Shown here: in pieces, positions 6,173 through 11,839 of the stretch
How positions within the stretch are numbered: the first letter of the stretch is position 1
How the letters are laid out: each line of letters opens with the position of its first letter
Source: UBA3792 sp045576895
GTDB lineage: Bacteria; Bacillota; Clostridia; Christensenellales; CAG-138
Assembly (NCBI GenBank): GCA_045576895.1
Contig: JAZNHI010000055.1
Span: 1-11,839, forward strand
Length of the DNA: 11,839 nucleotides
Reading direction: 5' to 3'
Position numbers and translations under genes: made by a program
Notes under the pieces: generated by a model
The model's input: the letters and a program-made list of their open reading frames with translations, nothing else
Database searches by the model: none
What the model was told of the DNA's origin: nothing

Positions 6173-7615
6173 TCAGAAGTGGCGGTTCAGAAGCTGCAGG
6201 TACGGGGGATCGTATACGTCCACTTCGCCGGCGACCAGGAAGATGTCGCGGACCTCGTAGCGTTCGATCAGGTCCGACAGCGCGCCCATGATCGGCTTGT
6301 CGTAGTAGCGCGGGTCGTAGACGATGACCCGGTCGTAGATCTCCATGAAGTACGGCGTGGTGCACAGTCCGTAGGAGTCGGTGATCATGAAGCAGGTGCG
6401 AAGCGGCTTGTCCGGATCGACGTCGGTCCGCTCGATGACGGTGATCTGTCCGGAGGGACCGCCGAGATAACAGGCGTAGCGATCCTGCGGCTTGGCGTTC
6501 TGGTCGATGAACGGCACCTCTACATAGGTATCGGGGCGCGAGTAGCGGCGCACCGTGACCGGATGCGTGGGGGTCAGAAGATCCAGCGTGTCCGGATCCT
6601 TCTCAAGCTCGCGATTGCGCGTGTCGCGGTAGATCGTGCCCAGGAAGGGGTACTCCTGCGTCTTTTGGAAGGAGTCGTAGGGCGGCAGCGTTTCACCGAT
6701 CTCCTCCATGCAGCGGCTGATCACGATGTGCGCGCCGTACGGCGTCCAGTGACGGTCGGAGCGGAAATAGACGTATTCGCCGTTCAGCAGCGGCTCGGAC
6801 AGCAAGTCGGCGGCGGAGATCACGGAGATGTTCTCTGCCGTGATGGCGTGCAGGAACGGTTCGATCTCGGAGGTCATCCCCTGCGGATCGGCATAGCTGC
6901 GGATGCGCGCCGCGCGCGTGCTGATCGGCACGATGGTGATCACCATGCGCCCGCCCTCCGGCAGCAGCGAGGCATATGCGTTGTACAGGGCTGCCTGATT
7001 CTCCAGCTCGCGGCGCTTCTGCGTGACGGCGGCGGACTTCTTCTGCCCGTCGATCAGGTAAAAGTGAAACTCGCGCGGCCATTCGGACAGATCCACCGGC
7101 GGCTTGGTCGGCCGCGGGGTGGGCGTCGGTTCCGGCGTGGAGGTCGGTTCCGGCGTTTCGCTGAGGTCCGTGGGCACGGATGTTTCCGTCGGCGTCGGCG
7201 AAGGCGCGGGCGTCGGCGTCGGCACACGGGTGGGGCGCGGCGTGACCGGCGCGTCCGTGGCGGTCAGATCGTCGCTGTATTCCATGACCGGTACGGATTC
7301 GTCCTCCGCGACGCGGGCGTAGTCCTCCCAGGTCGCAAGGCTGCCGACCTGGCGAAGATCCTGCGTAAAGGTGATGACGCCGCTGCGTCCGGGGAAGTGA
7401 TCCGCCAGGAACCGTTCTACGCCGTCGGTAAAGGAACCGTCCGAAAGCGTTTCGCCGGACAGCGGCGGACGCTGTGCAAGCATGCGGTTTTCCTCCTCCG
7501 AAAAGACCTCGCCCTTCGGCGCAAACAGCAGCTCAAAGAGACCGAAGCCCAAAAGCAGGAGCAGGGCGGCGCATGCCGTGACGGCAAGGATCGTCGAAGA
7601 AAGATTGCGTTTCAT
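6173..7615 (-). CDS. DHHW-family (AlgJ/DltD-like) membrane-anchored protein, MBOAT partner
   Basis: This 480-residue protein has one N-terminal membrane helix (about 9-31, with no lipobox or evident cleavage site), so the rest lies outside the cell. The segment EENRMLAQRPPL (41-52) and FLADHFPGR (69-77) are typical of the AlgJ/DHHW group. A 52-residue Pro/Thr-rich linker (122-173) then interrupts the chain before the SGNH-like domain. In that domain SDRHWTPYGAH (286-296) carries the DHHW-type motif as D287-R288-H289-W290, and ITDSYG (411-416) supplies the likely Ser414. With an MBOAT protein such proteins complete transfer of an acyl group, usually acetyl, to an extracellular polymer. The gene sits 18 bases behind the MBOAT gene, with AGGAGG before its ATG, so the two are co-transcribed. 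The acceptor polymer is unknown. Confidence 0.88.
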   Translation of the reverse strand: MKRNLSSTILAVTACAALLLLLGFGLFELLFAPKGEVFSEEENRMLAQRPPLSGETLSDGSFTDGVERFLADHFPGRSGVITFTQDLRQVGSLATWEDYARVAEDESVPVMEYSDDLTATDAPVTPRPTRVPTPTPAPSPTPTETSVPTDLSETPEPTSTPEPTPTPRPTKPPVDLSEWPREFHFYLIDGQKKSAAVTQKRRELENQAALYNAYASLLPEGGRMVITIVPISTRAARIRSYADPQGMTSEIEPFLHAITAENISVISAADLLSEPLLNGEYVYFRSDRHWTPYGAHIVISRCMEEIGETLPPYDSFQKTQEYPFLGTIYRDTRNRELEKDPDTLDLLTPTHPVTVRRYSRPDTYVEVPFIDQNAKPQDRYACYLGGPSGQITVIERTDVDPDKPLRTCFMITDSYGLCTTPYFMEIYDRVIVYDPRYYDKPIMGALSDLIERYEVRDIFLVAGEVDVYDPPYLQLLNRHF

Positions 7616-7633
7616 AAGCCCCGTCCTCCTTTC

Positions 7634-9049
7634 TCAGAATCGGAAATACAAAAACGGATTGAAGCTCTGTCCCACCAGGAAGCAGAGTGACAGACCGGTG
7701 AGTGCAAGCGCGGCGATCGCTTTGCCGACGGGCAGCAGCCGCACGGGCTTGCCCGCCGCTTCCCGCTTTGCGAAGAAGCGTTCCGCCGTTTTGCGCAGGG
7801 GCAGGCTTGCGATCACGCAGCACACGAGCAGCACGAGCTCCTTCTTTACGACGTACAGCGCGTACGGATCGGAGAAGGGCACCCGCCACGGGGCAAACAT
7901 GGCTCTGAACTGGAAGCCGATGTCCGCAAAGGATTCGTTGCTGAACAGCACGAAGCCGATGATCGCGAGCAGCACGGTGACGATGTGCTTCACAGCGCGC
8001 GGCGTATGCGCAAGCAGATTTTTGAGCACGGTGCGCTCCAGCACCATGAAGAAGCCGAAATACAGTCCCCAGAGCAGGAAGTTCCAGTTCGCGCCGTGCC
8101 AGATGCCCGTCAGACCCCAGACCACCGCCATGTTGAAGATCCAGCGGCCGAGGGAGACGCGGTTGCCGCCCATCGGGATATAGACGTATTCGCGGAAGAA
8201 GGAGCCGAGGGAGATGTGCCAGCGCCGCCAGAACTCGGTGATGCTTTGGGAAACGAACGGCGCGTCGAAGTTTTCAAGGAAGGTGAAGCCGAGCATGCGG
8301 CCGAGCCCGATCGCCATCTCGGAATAGCCGGAGAAGTCAAAGAAGAGCTGCAGCAGAAAGAGGATCGCCGCAAGCCAGCCGGAGGCAAAGGACATCTGCT
8401 GCGCAGCGGGCAGCAGCTTCAGCACCTCGCCGCAGAGGTTCGCAAGCAGGACCTTCTTTCCGAGCCCGATCGAGAAGCGGAAAAAGCCCTCGCCCATGCC
8501 GTCAAGGGTCACCTGCCGATCCTCGATGGAGGCGGCGACGTCGCTGTACCGCACGATCGGTCCGGCGATCAGCTGCGGGAACAGGGACACATAGAGCAGC
8601 AGCCAGAACGGATTCTTCTGCAGCGGCGCGTCCCCGCGGTACACGTCCACGGTATAGGTGATGATCTGGAAGGTGTAGAAGGAAATGCCGATGGGAAGCT
8701 TCGGCGCTTCCATCCGGAACGCAATGCCGAAGACGGCGCAGAAATTGTTGACGAAAAACGCGGCGTATTTGAAATACAGCAGCGCCGCAAGGCTGATGAG
8801 AATGCCGACGACAAGAGCCAGCTTTTTGCCCCGGGACGTCTTTGCGCCTGCGATGATCCGCGCGCAGACATAGTTGACGGCGGCGGCAAAGATCATGGCG
8901 ACGATCCACACCGGTTCGCCCCAAGCATAGAACAGCAGCGACGCAACGAGAAGGATGATATTCCGGGCGATACCGTTTTTGACCAGCGCGTGCAGAAGCA
9001 CCGTCACCGGCAGAAACAGACATAAAAATGTAAGGGAGGAAAAGACCAT
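7634..9049 (-). CDS. MBOAT-family O-acyltransferase (AlgI/DltB-like)
   Basis: This 471-residue polytopic membrane protein moves an acyl group across or onto the outer face of the membrane for transfer to a polymer. It opens with MVFSSLTFLCLFLPV and ends with FNPFLYFRF, both standard AlgI-type ends, so the gene is complete. Between them are the MBOAT signatures: FYTFQIITYTVDVYRG (124-139), FDFSGYSEMAIGLGRMLG (237-254), SITEFWRRWHISLGSFFRE (269-287), YIPMGGNR (290-297) and GIWHGANWNFLLWG (315-328), where His318 is the conserved catalytic histidine. About ten or more hydrophobic segments are visible. Translation likely starts at 9049 behind a weak site. The DHHW partner follows 18 bases downstream. 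Alginate or teichoic-acid genes are absent, so the substrate cannot be inferred beyond an envelope or exported polymer. Confidence 0.95.
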   Translation of the reverse strand: MVFSSLTFLCLFLPVTVLLHALVKNGIARNIILLVASLLFYAWGEPVWIVAMIFAAAVNYVCARIIAGAKTSRGKKLALVVGILISLAALLYFKYAAFFVNNFCAVFGIAFRMEAPKLPIGISFYTFQIITYTVDVYRGDAPLQKNPFWLLLYVSLFPQLIAGPIVRYSDVAASIEDRQVTLDGMGEGFFRFSIGLGKKVLLANLCGEVLKLLPAAQQMSFASGWLAAILFLLQLFFDFSGYSEMAIGLGRMLGFTFLENFDAPFVSQSITEFWRRWHISLGSFFREYVYIPMGGNRVSLGRWIFNMAVVWGLTGIWHGANWNFLLWGLYFGFFMVLERTVLKNLLAHTPRAVKHIVTVLLAIIGFVLFSNESFADIGFQFRAMFAPWRVPFSDPYALYVVKKELVLLVCCVIASLPLRKTAERFFAKREAAGKPVRLLPVGKAIAALALTGLSLCFLVGQSFNPFLYFRF

Positions 9050-9085
9050 AAACCGACGATACCTGCTTGATTTCGTTCTTTGTGT

Positions 9086-9114
9086 ATGGTATCACACTCG
9101 GATTGCCTTGTCAA
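9086..9114 (-). promoter_or_regulatory. Promoter of the MBOAT/DHHW operon
   Basis: On the - strand a perfect TTGACA (9114-9109) is followed after 17 bases by TACCAT (9091-9086), preceded by TG one base away (TGATACCAT), i.e. an extended -10. Predicted start is near 9079, about 30 bases before the MBOAT start codon. Confidence 0.75.
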
Positions 9115-9131
9115 TGCGGGCGGCGGAACGG

Positions 9132-9163
9132 AAAAGGAGCCTCCCGAACGTTCGGGGAGCTCC
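9132..9163 (-). terminator. Intrinsic terminator of the DUF1292 gene
   Basis: Read on the - strand, GGAGCTCCCCGAAC pairs with GTTCGGGAGGCTCC (one wobble, one mismatch) and is followed by TTTTCC. It begins 14 bases after the DUF1292 stop and separates that gene from the MBOAT promoter. Confidence 0.85.
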
Positions 9164-9177
9164 CTTTATGCTCTCAT

Positions 9178-9492
9178 TCAGTCTTCGAGCTTGTCGCAGC
9201 CTTCGCAGTCGTCCGCGTCGCAGTCCCAGCACTCCATGCGCTTTTCCGCGATCGCAAACAGCTCGTCGAGCTTGTCGTCCGGAACGGGTACGAACTCCTC
9301 GAGGTCCTCTTCTTCGTTGACCACGATCTCCATGATGCAGACCTCAAAGTCCTCTTCGGGTTCCTCGGGCAGATCGGCGTCCACGAGCACCGCGTACTCC
9401 TTGCCCTCATGCTCAAAATAATCAATGACCTCAAGGTCAAACTCGTTGCCTTCCTCATCGGTAAAGGTGACAAGATCTCTTTCGTCTTCCAT
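9178..9492 (-). CDS. DUF1292 family acidic protein with C-terminal cysteine cluster
   Basis: This 104-residue, strongly acidic soluble protein has the DUF1292 layout: VTFTDEEGNEFDLEVIDYFEHEGKEYAVLVD (8-38) followed by acidic beta segments ending near VPVPDDKLDELFAIAEKR (68-85). The family, which includes YrzB of Bacillus, has no established function. The C-terminal segment is unusual: Cys88, Cys91, Cys96 and Cys99 form CxxC-x4-CxxC among Asp/Glu residues, which could bind zinc or iron. The ATG follows AAAGGAGAA at a good distance. In many Firmicutes DUF1292 genes sit next to the Holliday-junction resolvase gene, but here the gene stands alone with its own promoter and terminator. Family call good; metal binding is inference. 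Confidence 0.87.
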   Translation of the reverse strand: MEDERDLVTFTDEEGNEFDLEVIDYFEHEGKEYAVLVDADLPEEPEEDFEVCIMEIVVNEEEDLEEFVPVPDDKLDELFAIAEKRMECWDCDADDCEGCDKLED

Positions 9493-9521
9493 AACGGTTC
9501 TCCTTTCATTTCATTCAATCT

Positions 9522-9550
9522 ATTGTACCGCACTTTGCAGCGCTTTGCAA
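9522..9550 (-). promoter_or_regulatory. Promoter of the DUF1292 gene
   Basis: On the - strand TTGCAA (9550-9545, four of six) and TACAAT (9527-9522, five of six) are 17 bases apart, placing the start near 9515, about 23 bases before the ATG. Two CTTTGCA copies on the + strand (9533-9539 and 9543-9549), one helical turn apart, lie within it. Confidence 0.7.
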
Positions 9551-9609
9551 GCAAAAACCCGCGGCGCGAAAAATCTTTTTGCAAAACAAAATCAAAATAA
9601 GATTATCCC

Positions 9610-9638
9610 TTGTGCATCGGGCGAAAATCGTTTATACT
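9610..9638 (+). promoter_or_regulatory. Promoter of the YheO-type regulator/ygeY operon
   Basis: TATACT (9633-9638) lies 17 bases after TTGTGC (9610-9615, only the TTG conserved), giving a start near 9645, about 24 bases before the ATG. The weak -35 would fit a promoter that needs an activator or is tightly regulated. It is divergent from the DUF1292 promoter across a 176-bp gap. Confidence 0.6.
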
Positions 9639-9668
9639 GTAACATGACGAAACATAGGGGGAAATCGG

Positions 9669-10307
9669 ATGGACCTGGATTTTTTTGAACGGCTCAGCAA
9701 AGCGCTCGCCGTGCAGTTCGGTCCGAACTGCGAGGTTGCGGTACACGACCTTCAAAGCGGCGATCTTGAACACACGGTCGCCGTGATCGAAAACGGGCAC
9801 GTCTCGCACCGCAAGGTCGGCGACGGTCCGAGCCGCGTCGTGCTCGAAGCGCTGCAGGAAAAGGACCCGAACGCGCTCGCGGATTCTGCGGGCTATCTCA
9901 TGCGGACGCACGACGGACGGATCTTAAGATGCACCACGGTCTACATCCGCGACGAAAACGGAAAGCCGGAGGGCGTGTTCTCGATCAATTACGACATCAC
10001 CGAAATGCTGATGGCGGAGCGCGCGATCGCGTCGCTGCTGCCGCAGAAGGAAGAAAAGAAGACGCCGGACCGCATTCCGCTGTCGGTCAACGAGCTTCTG
10101 GACGACCTCATCGAGCAGTCGGTCGAGCTGGTCGGCAAGCCCGTCGCCATGATGAACAAGGAGGACAAGATCAGGGCGATCGCGTTCCTCAACAAGGCGG
10201 GGGCGTTCCTGATCACCAGAAGCGGCGACAAGGTGTCGAAGTATTTCGGCATCAGCAAATATACCCTGTATTCCTACATCGACGCAAAGAATTCCGTTCA
10301 GGATTGA
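9669..10307 (+). CDS. YheO/DauR-type PAS-HTH transcriptional regulator
   Basis: This 212-residue regulator has a YheO-like PAS domain at about 5-112 and a C-terminal HTH (HTH_22 type) at about 138-208. Within the PAS part CEVAVHDLQSGDLEHTVAVIENGHVSHRKVGD (21-52) and VFSINYDIT (103-111) are typical. In the HTH, IRAIAFLNKAGAFLITRSGDKVSKYFGISKYTLYSYI (168-204) holds the recognition helix around ISKYTLYSY. Family members such as DauR of Pseudomonas sense small nitrogenous metabolites and control the neighbouring catabolic genes. The gene starts after AGGGGGAA and is 15 bases ahead of ygeY on the same strand, so it probably regulates the ygeY-ygeW operon and itself. A purine-derived or amino-acid-like ligand is plausible but not shown by the sequence. 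Confidence 0.9.
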   Translation: MDLDFFERLSKALAVQFGPNCEVAVHDLQSGDLEHTVAVIENGHVSHRKVGDGPSRVVLEALQEKDPNALADSAGYLMRTHDGRILRCTTVYIRDENGKPEGVFSINYDITEMLMAERAIASLLPQKEEKKTPDRIPLSVNELLDDLIEQSVELVGKPVAMMNKEDKIRAIAFLNKAGAFLITRSGDKVSKYFGISKYTLYSYIDAKNSVQD

Positions 10308-10322
10308 AGAAAGGAAACCGGC

Positions 10323-11699
10323 ATGAATTTTGAACTGATCAAAAAGACGGCGCAGGGCTATCTCCCGGCGATGACGAAGTTCCTCCGCGATCTCATTGCG
10401 ATCCCCAGCGAAAGCTGCGAGGAGGAGGGCGTCATCCGCCGCACGATCGCCGAAATGGAAGCGCTCGGCTTCGACAAGGCGGAGATCGACCCGGAGGGCA
10501 ACGCTTTGGGCTGGATGGGCGAAGGCAGCCGCATCATCGCGTTCGACGGACACATCGACACCGTCGGCATCGGCAACCTCGCAAACTGGGAGCATGATCC
10601 CTATCAGGGCTACGAGACCGACGACATCATCTACGGCAGAGGCGGCTCCGACCAGGAGGGCGGCGTGGTCTCGGCGGTATACGGCGCAAAGATCATGAAG
10701 GACCTCGGGCTTATCCCCGAGGACACGAAGATCCTCGTCGTTGCCTCCGTGCAGGAGGAGGACTGCGACGGTCTGTGCTGGCAGTACATCCATAAGGAGG
10801 ACGGGATCACGCCCGAGTTCGTCGTCTCCACCGAGCCGACCGACGGCGGCATCTATCGCGGACACCGCGGCAGAATGGAGATCCGCGTGGACGTCAAGGG
10901 CGTTTCGTGCCACGGCTCCGCGCCGGAACGCGGCGACAACGCGATCTATAAGATGGCGGACATCCTCGAGGAGGTCCGCGCGCTGAACGAGAATACGGCA
11001 ACGGACGCCGACGAGATCAAGGGCCTCGTGAAAATGCTCGATCCGAAGTACAATCCCGAGCACTGGGAGGACGCACGCTTCCTTGGCCGCGGCACGATCA
11101 CCTGCTCGCAGATCTTCTACACCTCGCCGTCGCGCTGCGCGGTGGCGGACTCCTGCGCGGTCTCTTTGGACCGCCGCATGACCGCGGGCGAAACGTGGGA
11201 TTCCTGTCTTGACGAGATCCGCAATCTCCCGGCGTGCAAAAAGTACGGCGACGACGTCAAGGTTTCGATGTACCTGTACGACCGTCCGGCGTGGACGGGC
11301 TTGAAGTACGAGACCGAATGCTACTTCCCGACCTGGATCAACAAGGAGAGCGCGGCGCACGTGCAGGCGCTCGTTGACGCGCATAAGGCGCTGTTCGGAG
11401 ATAAGCGCATCGGGCACCCGAGTGCCATGGACAAGCGCGACCGTCCCTTGATCGACAAGTGGACGTTCTCGACAAACGGCGTTTCGATTCAGGGACGCTA
11501 CGGCATCCCGTGCGTGGGCTTCGGTCCCGGCGCGGAATCGCAGGCGCACGCGCCGAACGAGATCACATGGAAGCAGGACCTCGTGACCTGCGCGGCGCTG
11601 TATGCCGCGGTCCCGATGTGCTATAAGCCCGAAAACCGCACGGACGACGTGACCGAATACCGCGCGGGCAGAACCGACACCAAGTTTGCAAACGACTGA
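10323..11699 (+). CDS. ygeY: YgeY family selenium metabolism-linked M20 hydrolase
   Basis: A 458-residue cytoplasmic metallohydrolase of the M20/DapE-ArgE family. The metal site is visible: FDGHIDT (74-80, His77 and Asp79), GSDQEGG (108-114, bridging Asp110), VQEED (143-147, catalytic Glu145 and ligand Glu146), STEPT (169-173, Glu171) and a C-terminal ESQAHAPNE (405-413, His409). CHGSAPERG (196-204) lies in the dimerisation domain. The segment LIAIPSESCEEEGVIRR (24-40) and the overall pattern match YgeY rather than general peptidase T or DapE. AAAGGAAA precedes the ATG. YgeY occurs with ygeW, ygeX, hyuA, ygfK, ssnA and molybdenum hydroxylases, and the cluster has been linked to anaerobic purine/urate breakdown. 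Here it lies between a YheO-type regulator and ygeW. The exact C-N bond it cleaves cannot be told from sequence. Confidence 0.93.
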   Translation: MNFELIKKTAQGYLPAMTKFLRDLIAIPSESCEEEGVIRRTIAEMEALGFDKAEIDPEGNALGWMGEGSRIIAFDGHIDTVGIGNLANWEHDPYQGYETDDIIYGRGGSDQEGGVVSAVYGAKIMKDLGLIPEDTKILVVASVQEEDCDGLCWQYIHKEDGITPEFVVSTEPTDGGIYRGHRGRMEIRVDVKGVSCHGSAPERGDNAIYKMADILEEVRALNENTATDADEIKGLVKMLDPKYNPEHWEDARFLGRGTITCSQIFYTSPSRCAVADSCAVSLDRRMTAGETWDSCLDEIRNLPACKKYGDDVKVSMYLYDRPAWTGLKYETECYFPTWINKESAAHVQALVDAHKALFGDKRIGHPSAMDKRDRPLIDKWTFSTNGVSIQGRYGIPCVGFGPGAESQAHAPNEITWKQDLVTCAALYAAVPMCYKPENRTDDVTEYRAGRTDTKFAND

Positions 11700-11708
11700 G
11701 GAGGAGCT

Positions 11709-11839
11709 ATGAGCAACGTCAAAAAGTATACCGATAAGCTGAACGAGCTGAAGTTCGACAACATGTACAACGGCGACTTTTTCCTGACCTGGGAAAAGAC
11801 CGACGACGAGATCGCGGCGGTGTTCACCGTGGCGGACGC
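11709..11839 (+). CDS. ygeW: Knotted carbamoyltransferase YgeW, N-terminal end (partial)
   Basis: The first 43 codons are present and the gene runs off the window. The start ATG follows GGAGGAG (11700-11706), which overlaps the region just after the ygeY stop, a gap of 9 bases. The residues LNELKFDNMYNGDFFLTWEK (11-30) followed by TDDEIAAVFTVAD closely match the start of YgeW, a transcarbamylase relative with a knotted fold found beside ygeY in the selenium/purine cluster. No catalytic motif (such as the carbamoyl-phosphate STxTR loop) is inside the window. Identification rests on this N-terminal pattern and on adjacency to ygeY. Another ornithine/aspartate carbamoyltransferase paralogue is the only serious alternative. 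Confidence 0.85.
   Translation, partial: MSNVKKYTDKLNELKFDNMYNGDFFLTWEKTDDEIAAVFTVAD

Noticed and set aside
7097..7252. The G+C-rich repeated DNA as a CRISPR or tandem-repeat array
   Set aside because: The repetition comes from degenerate Pro/Thr codons of an in-frame linker; there are no constant repeats with unique spacers.
6179..7690. A 503-codon + strand frame opposite the DHHW gene
   Set aside because: Asp/Arg/Val-rich shadow with no recognisable domain; the - strand gene has a ribosome site and conserved motifs.
9572..9604. AATCTT...AAGATT inverted repeat upstream of the YheO-type regulator
   Set aside because: Only six-base A+T-rich arms 21 bases apart; this is expected by chance in such a stretch and not supported as an operator.
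9924..11549. A 541-codon - strand frame opposite the regulator and ygeY
   Set aside because: Shadow frame; ygeY on the + strand has the whole M20 metal site.

Overview
The window looks like part of a G+C-rich (roughly 60-68% in coding lines counted by hand) strictly anaerobic Firmicute of the class Clostridia. The signs are a ferredoxin-linked 2-oxoacid oxidoreductase feeding butyrate-type kinase/phosphotransferase genes, AGGAGG-like ribosome binding sites, sigma-A-like promoters with 17-18 bp spacers, a DUF1292 protein, a DUF6442/Xre pair, an MBOAT/DHHW pair and a ygeY-ygeW purine-type cluster. Proline/threonine-rich linkers in exported proteins fit Oscillospirales or Christensenellales-like lineages, but the genus cannot be named from this sequence.

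Region 1 (1-3881, + strand) is the end of a tight operon: iorA (last 25 codons), iorB, butyrate kinase, phosphate butyryltransferase and a class I aminotransferase, closed by a strong terminator. Together these genes read as the oxidative (ATP-yielding) branch of amino acid fermentation: amino acid to 2-oxoacid, to acyl- or aryl-acetyl-CoA plus reduced ferredoxin, to acyl phosphate, to free acid plus ATP.

Region 2 (3882-4564, + strand) is a small, lower-G+C cassette: a three-helix membrane protein (DUF6442) and a 70-residue Xre repressor. Its promoter carries three 18-bp imperfect palindromes placed as operators. The cassette is bracketed by two copies of the same 33-bp terminator sequence.

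Region 3 (4565-9114) is a cell-surface region. A CapA-type lipoprotein on the + strand converges on a two-gene - strand operon made of an MBOAT O-acyltransferase and a DHHW (AlgJ/DltD-like) membrane-anchored protein. Both the CapA protein and the DHHW protein carry long Pro/Thr linkers. The pair is likely to O-acylate an envelope or extracellular polymer. A perfect 12-bp hairpin lies between the convergent genes, and the stretch at 6029-6172 is unexplained.

Region 4 (9115-9550, - strand) holds a single acidic DUF1292 gene with its own promoter and terminator. The protein has an unusual C-terminal CxxC-x4-CxxC.

Region 5 (9610-11839, + strand) begins a second catabolic operon: a YheO/DauR-type PAS-HTH regulator, the M20 hydrolase ygeY, and the start of the carbamoyltransferase-like ygeW, cut by the window edge. 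In other anaerobes ygeY and ygeW belong to the selenium/purine (urate) degradation cluster, so the regulator probably controls that pathway. No rRNA, tRNA, CRISPR array, insertion sequence or replication origin is visible. No stretch over 300 bases lacks a gene.
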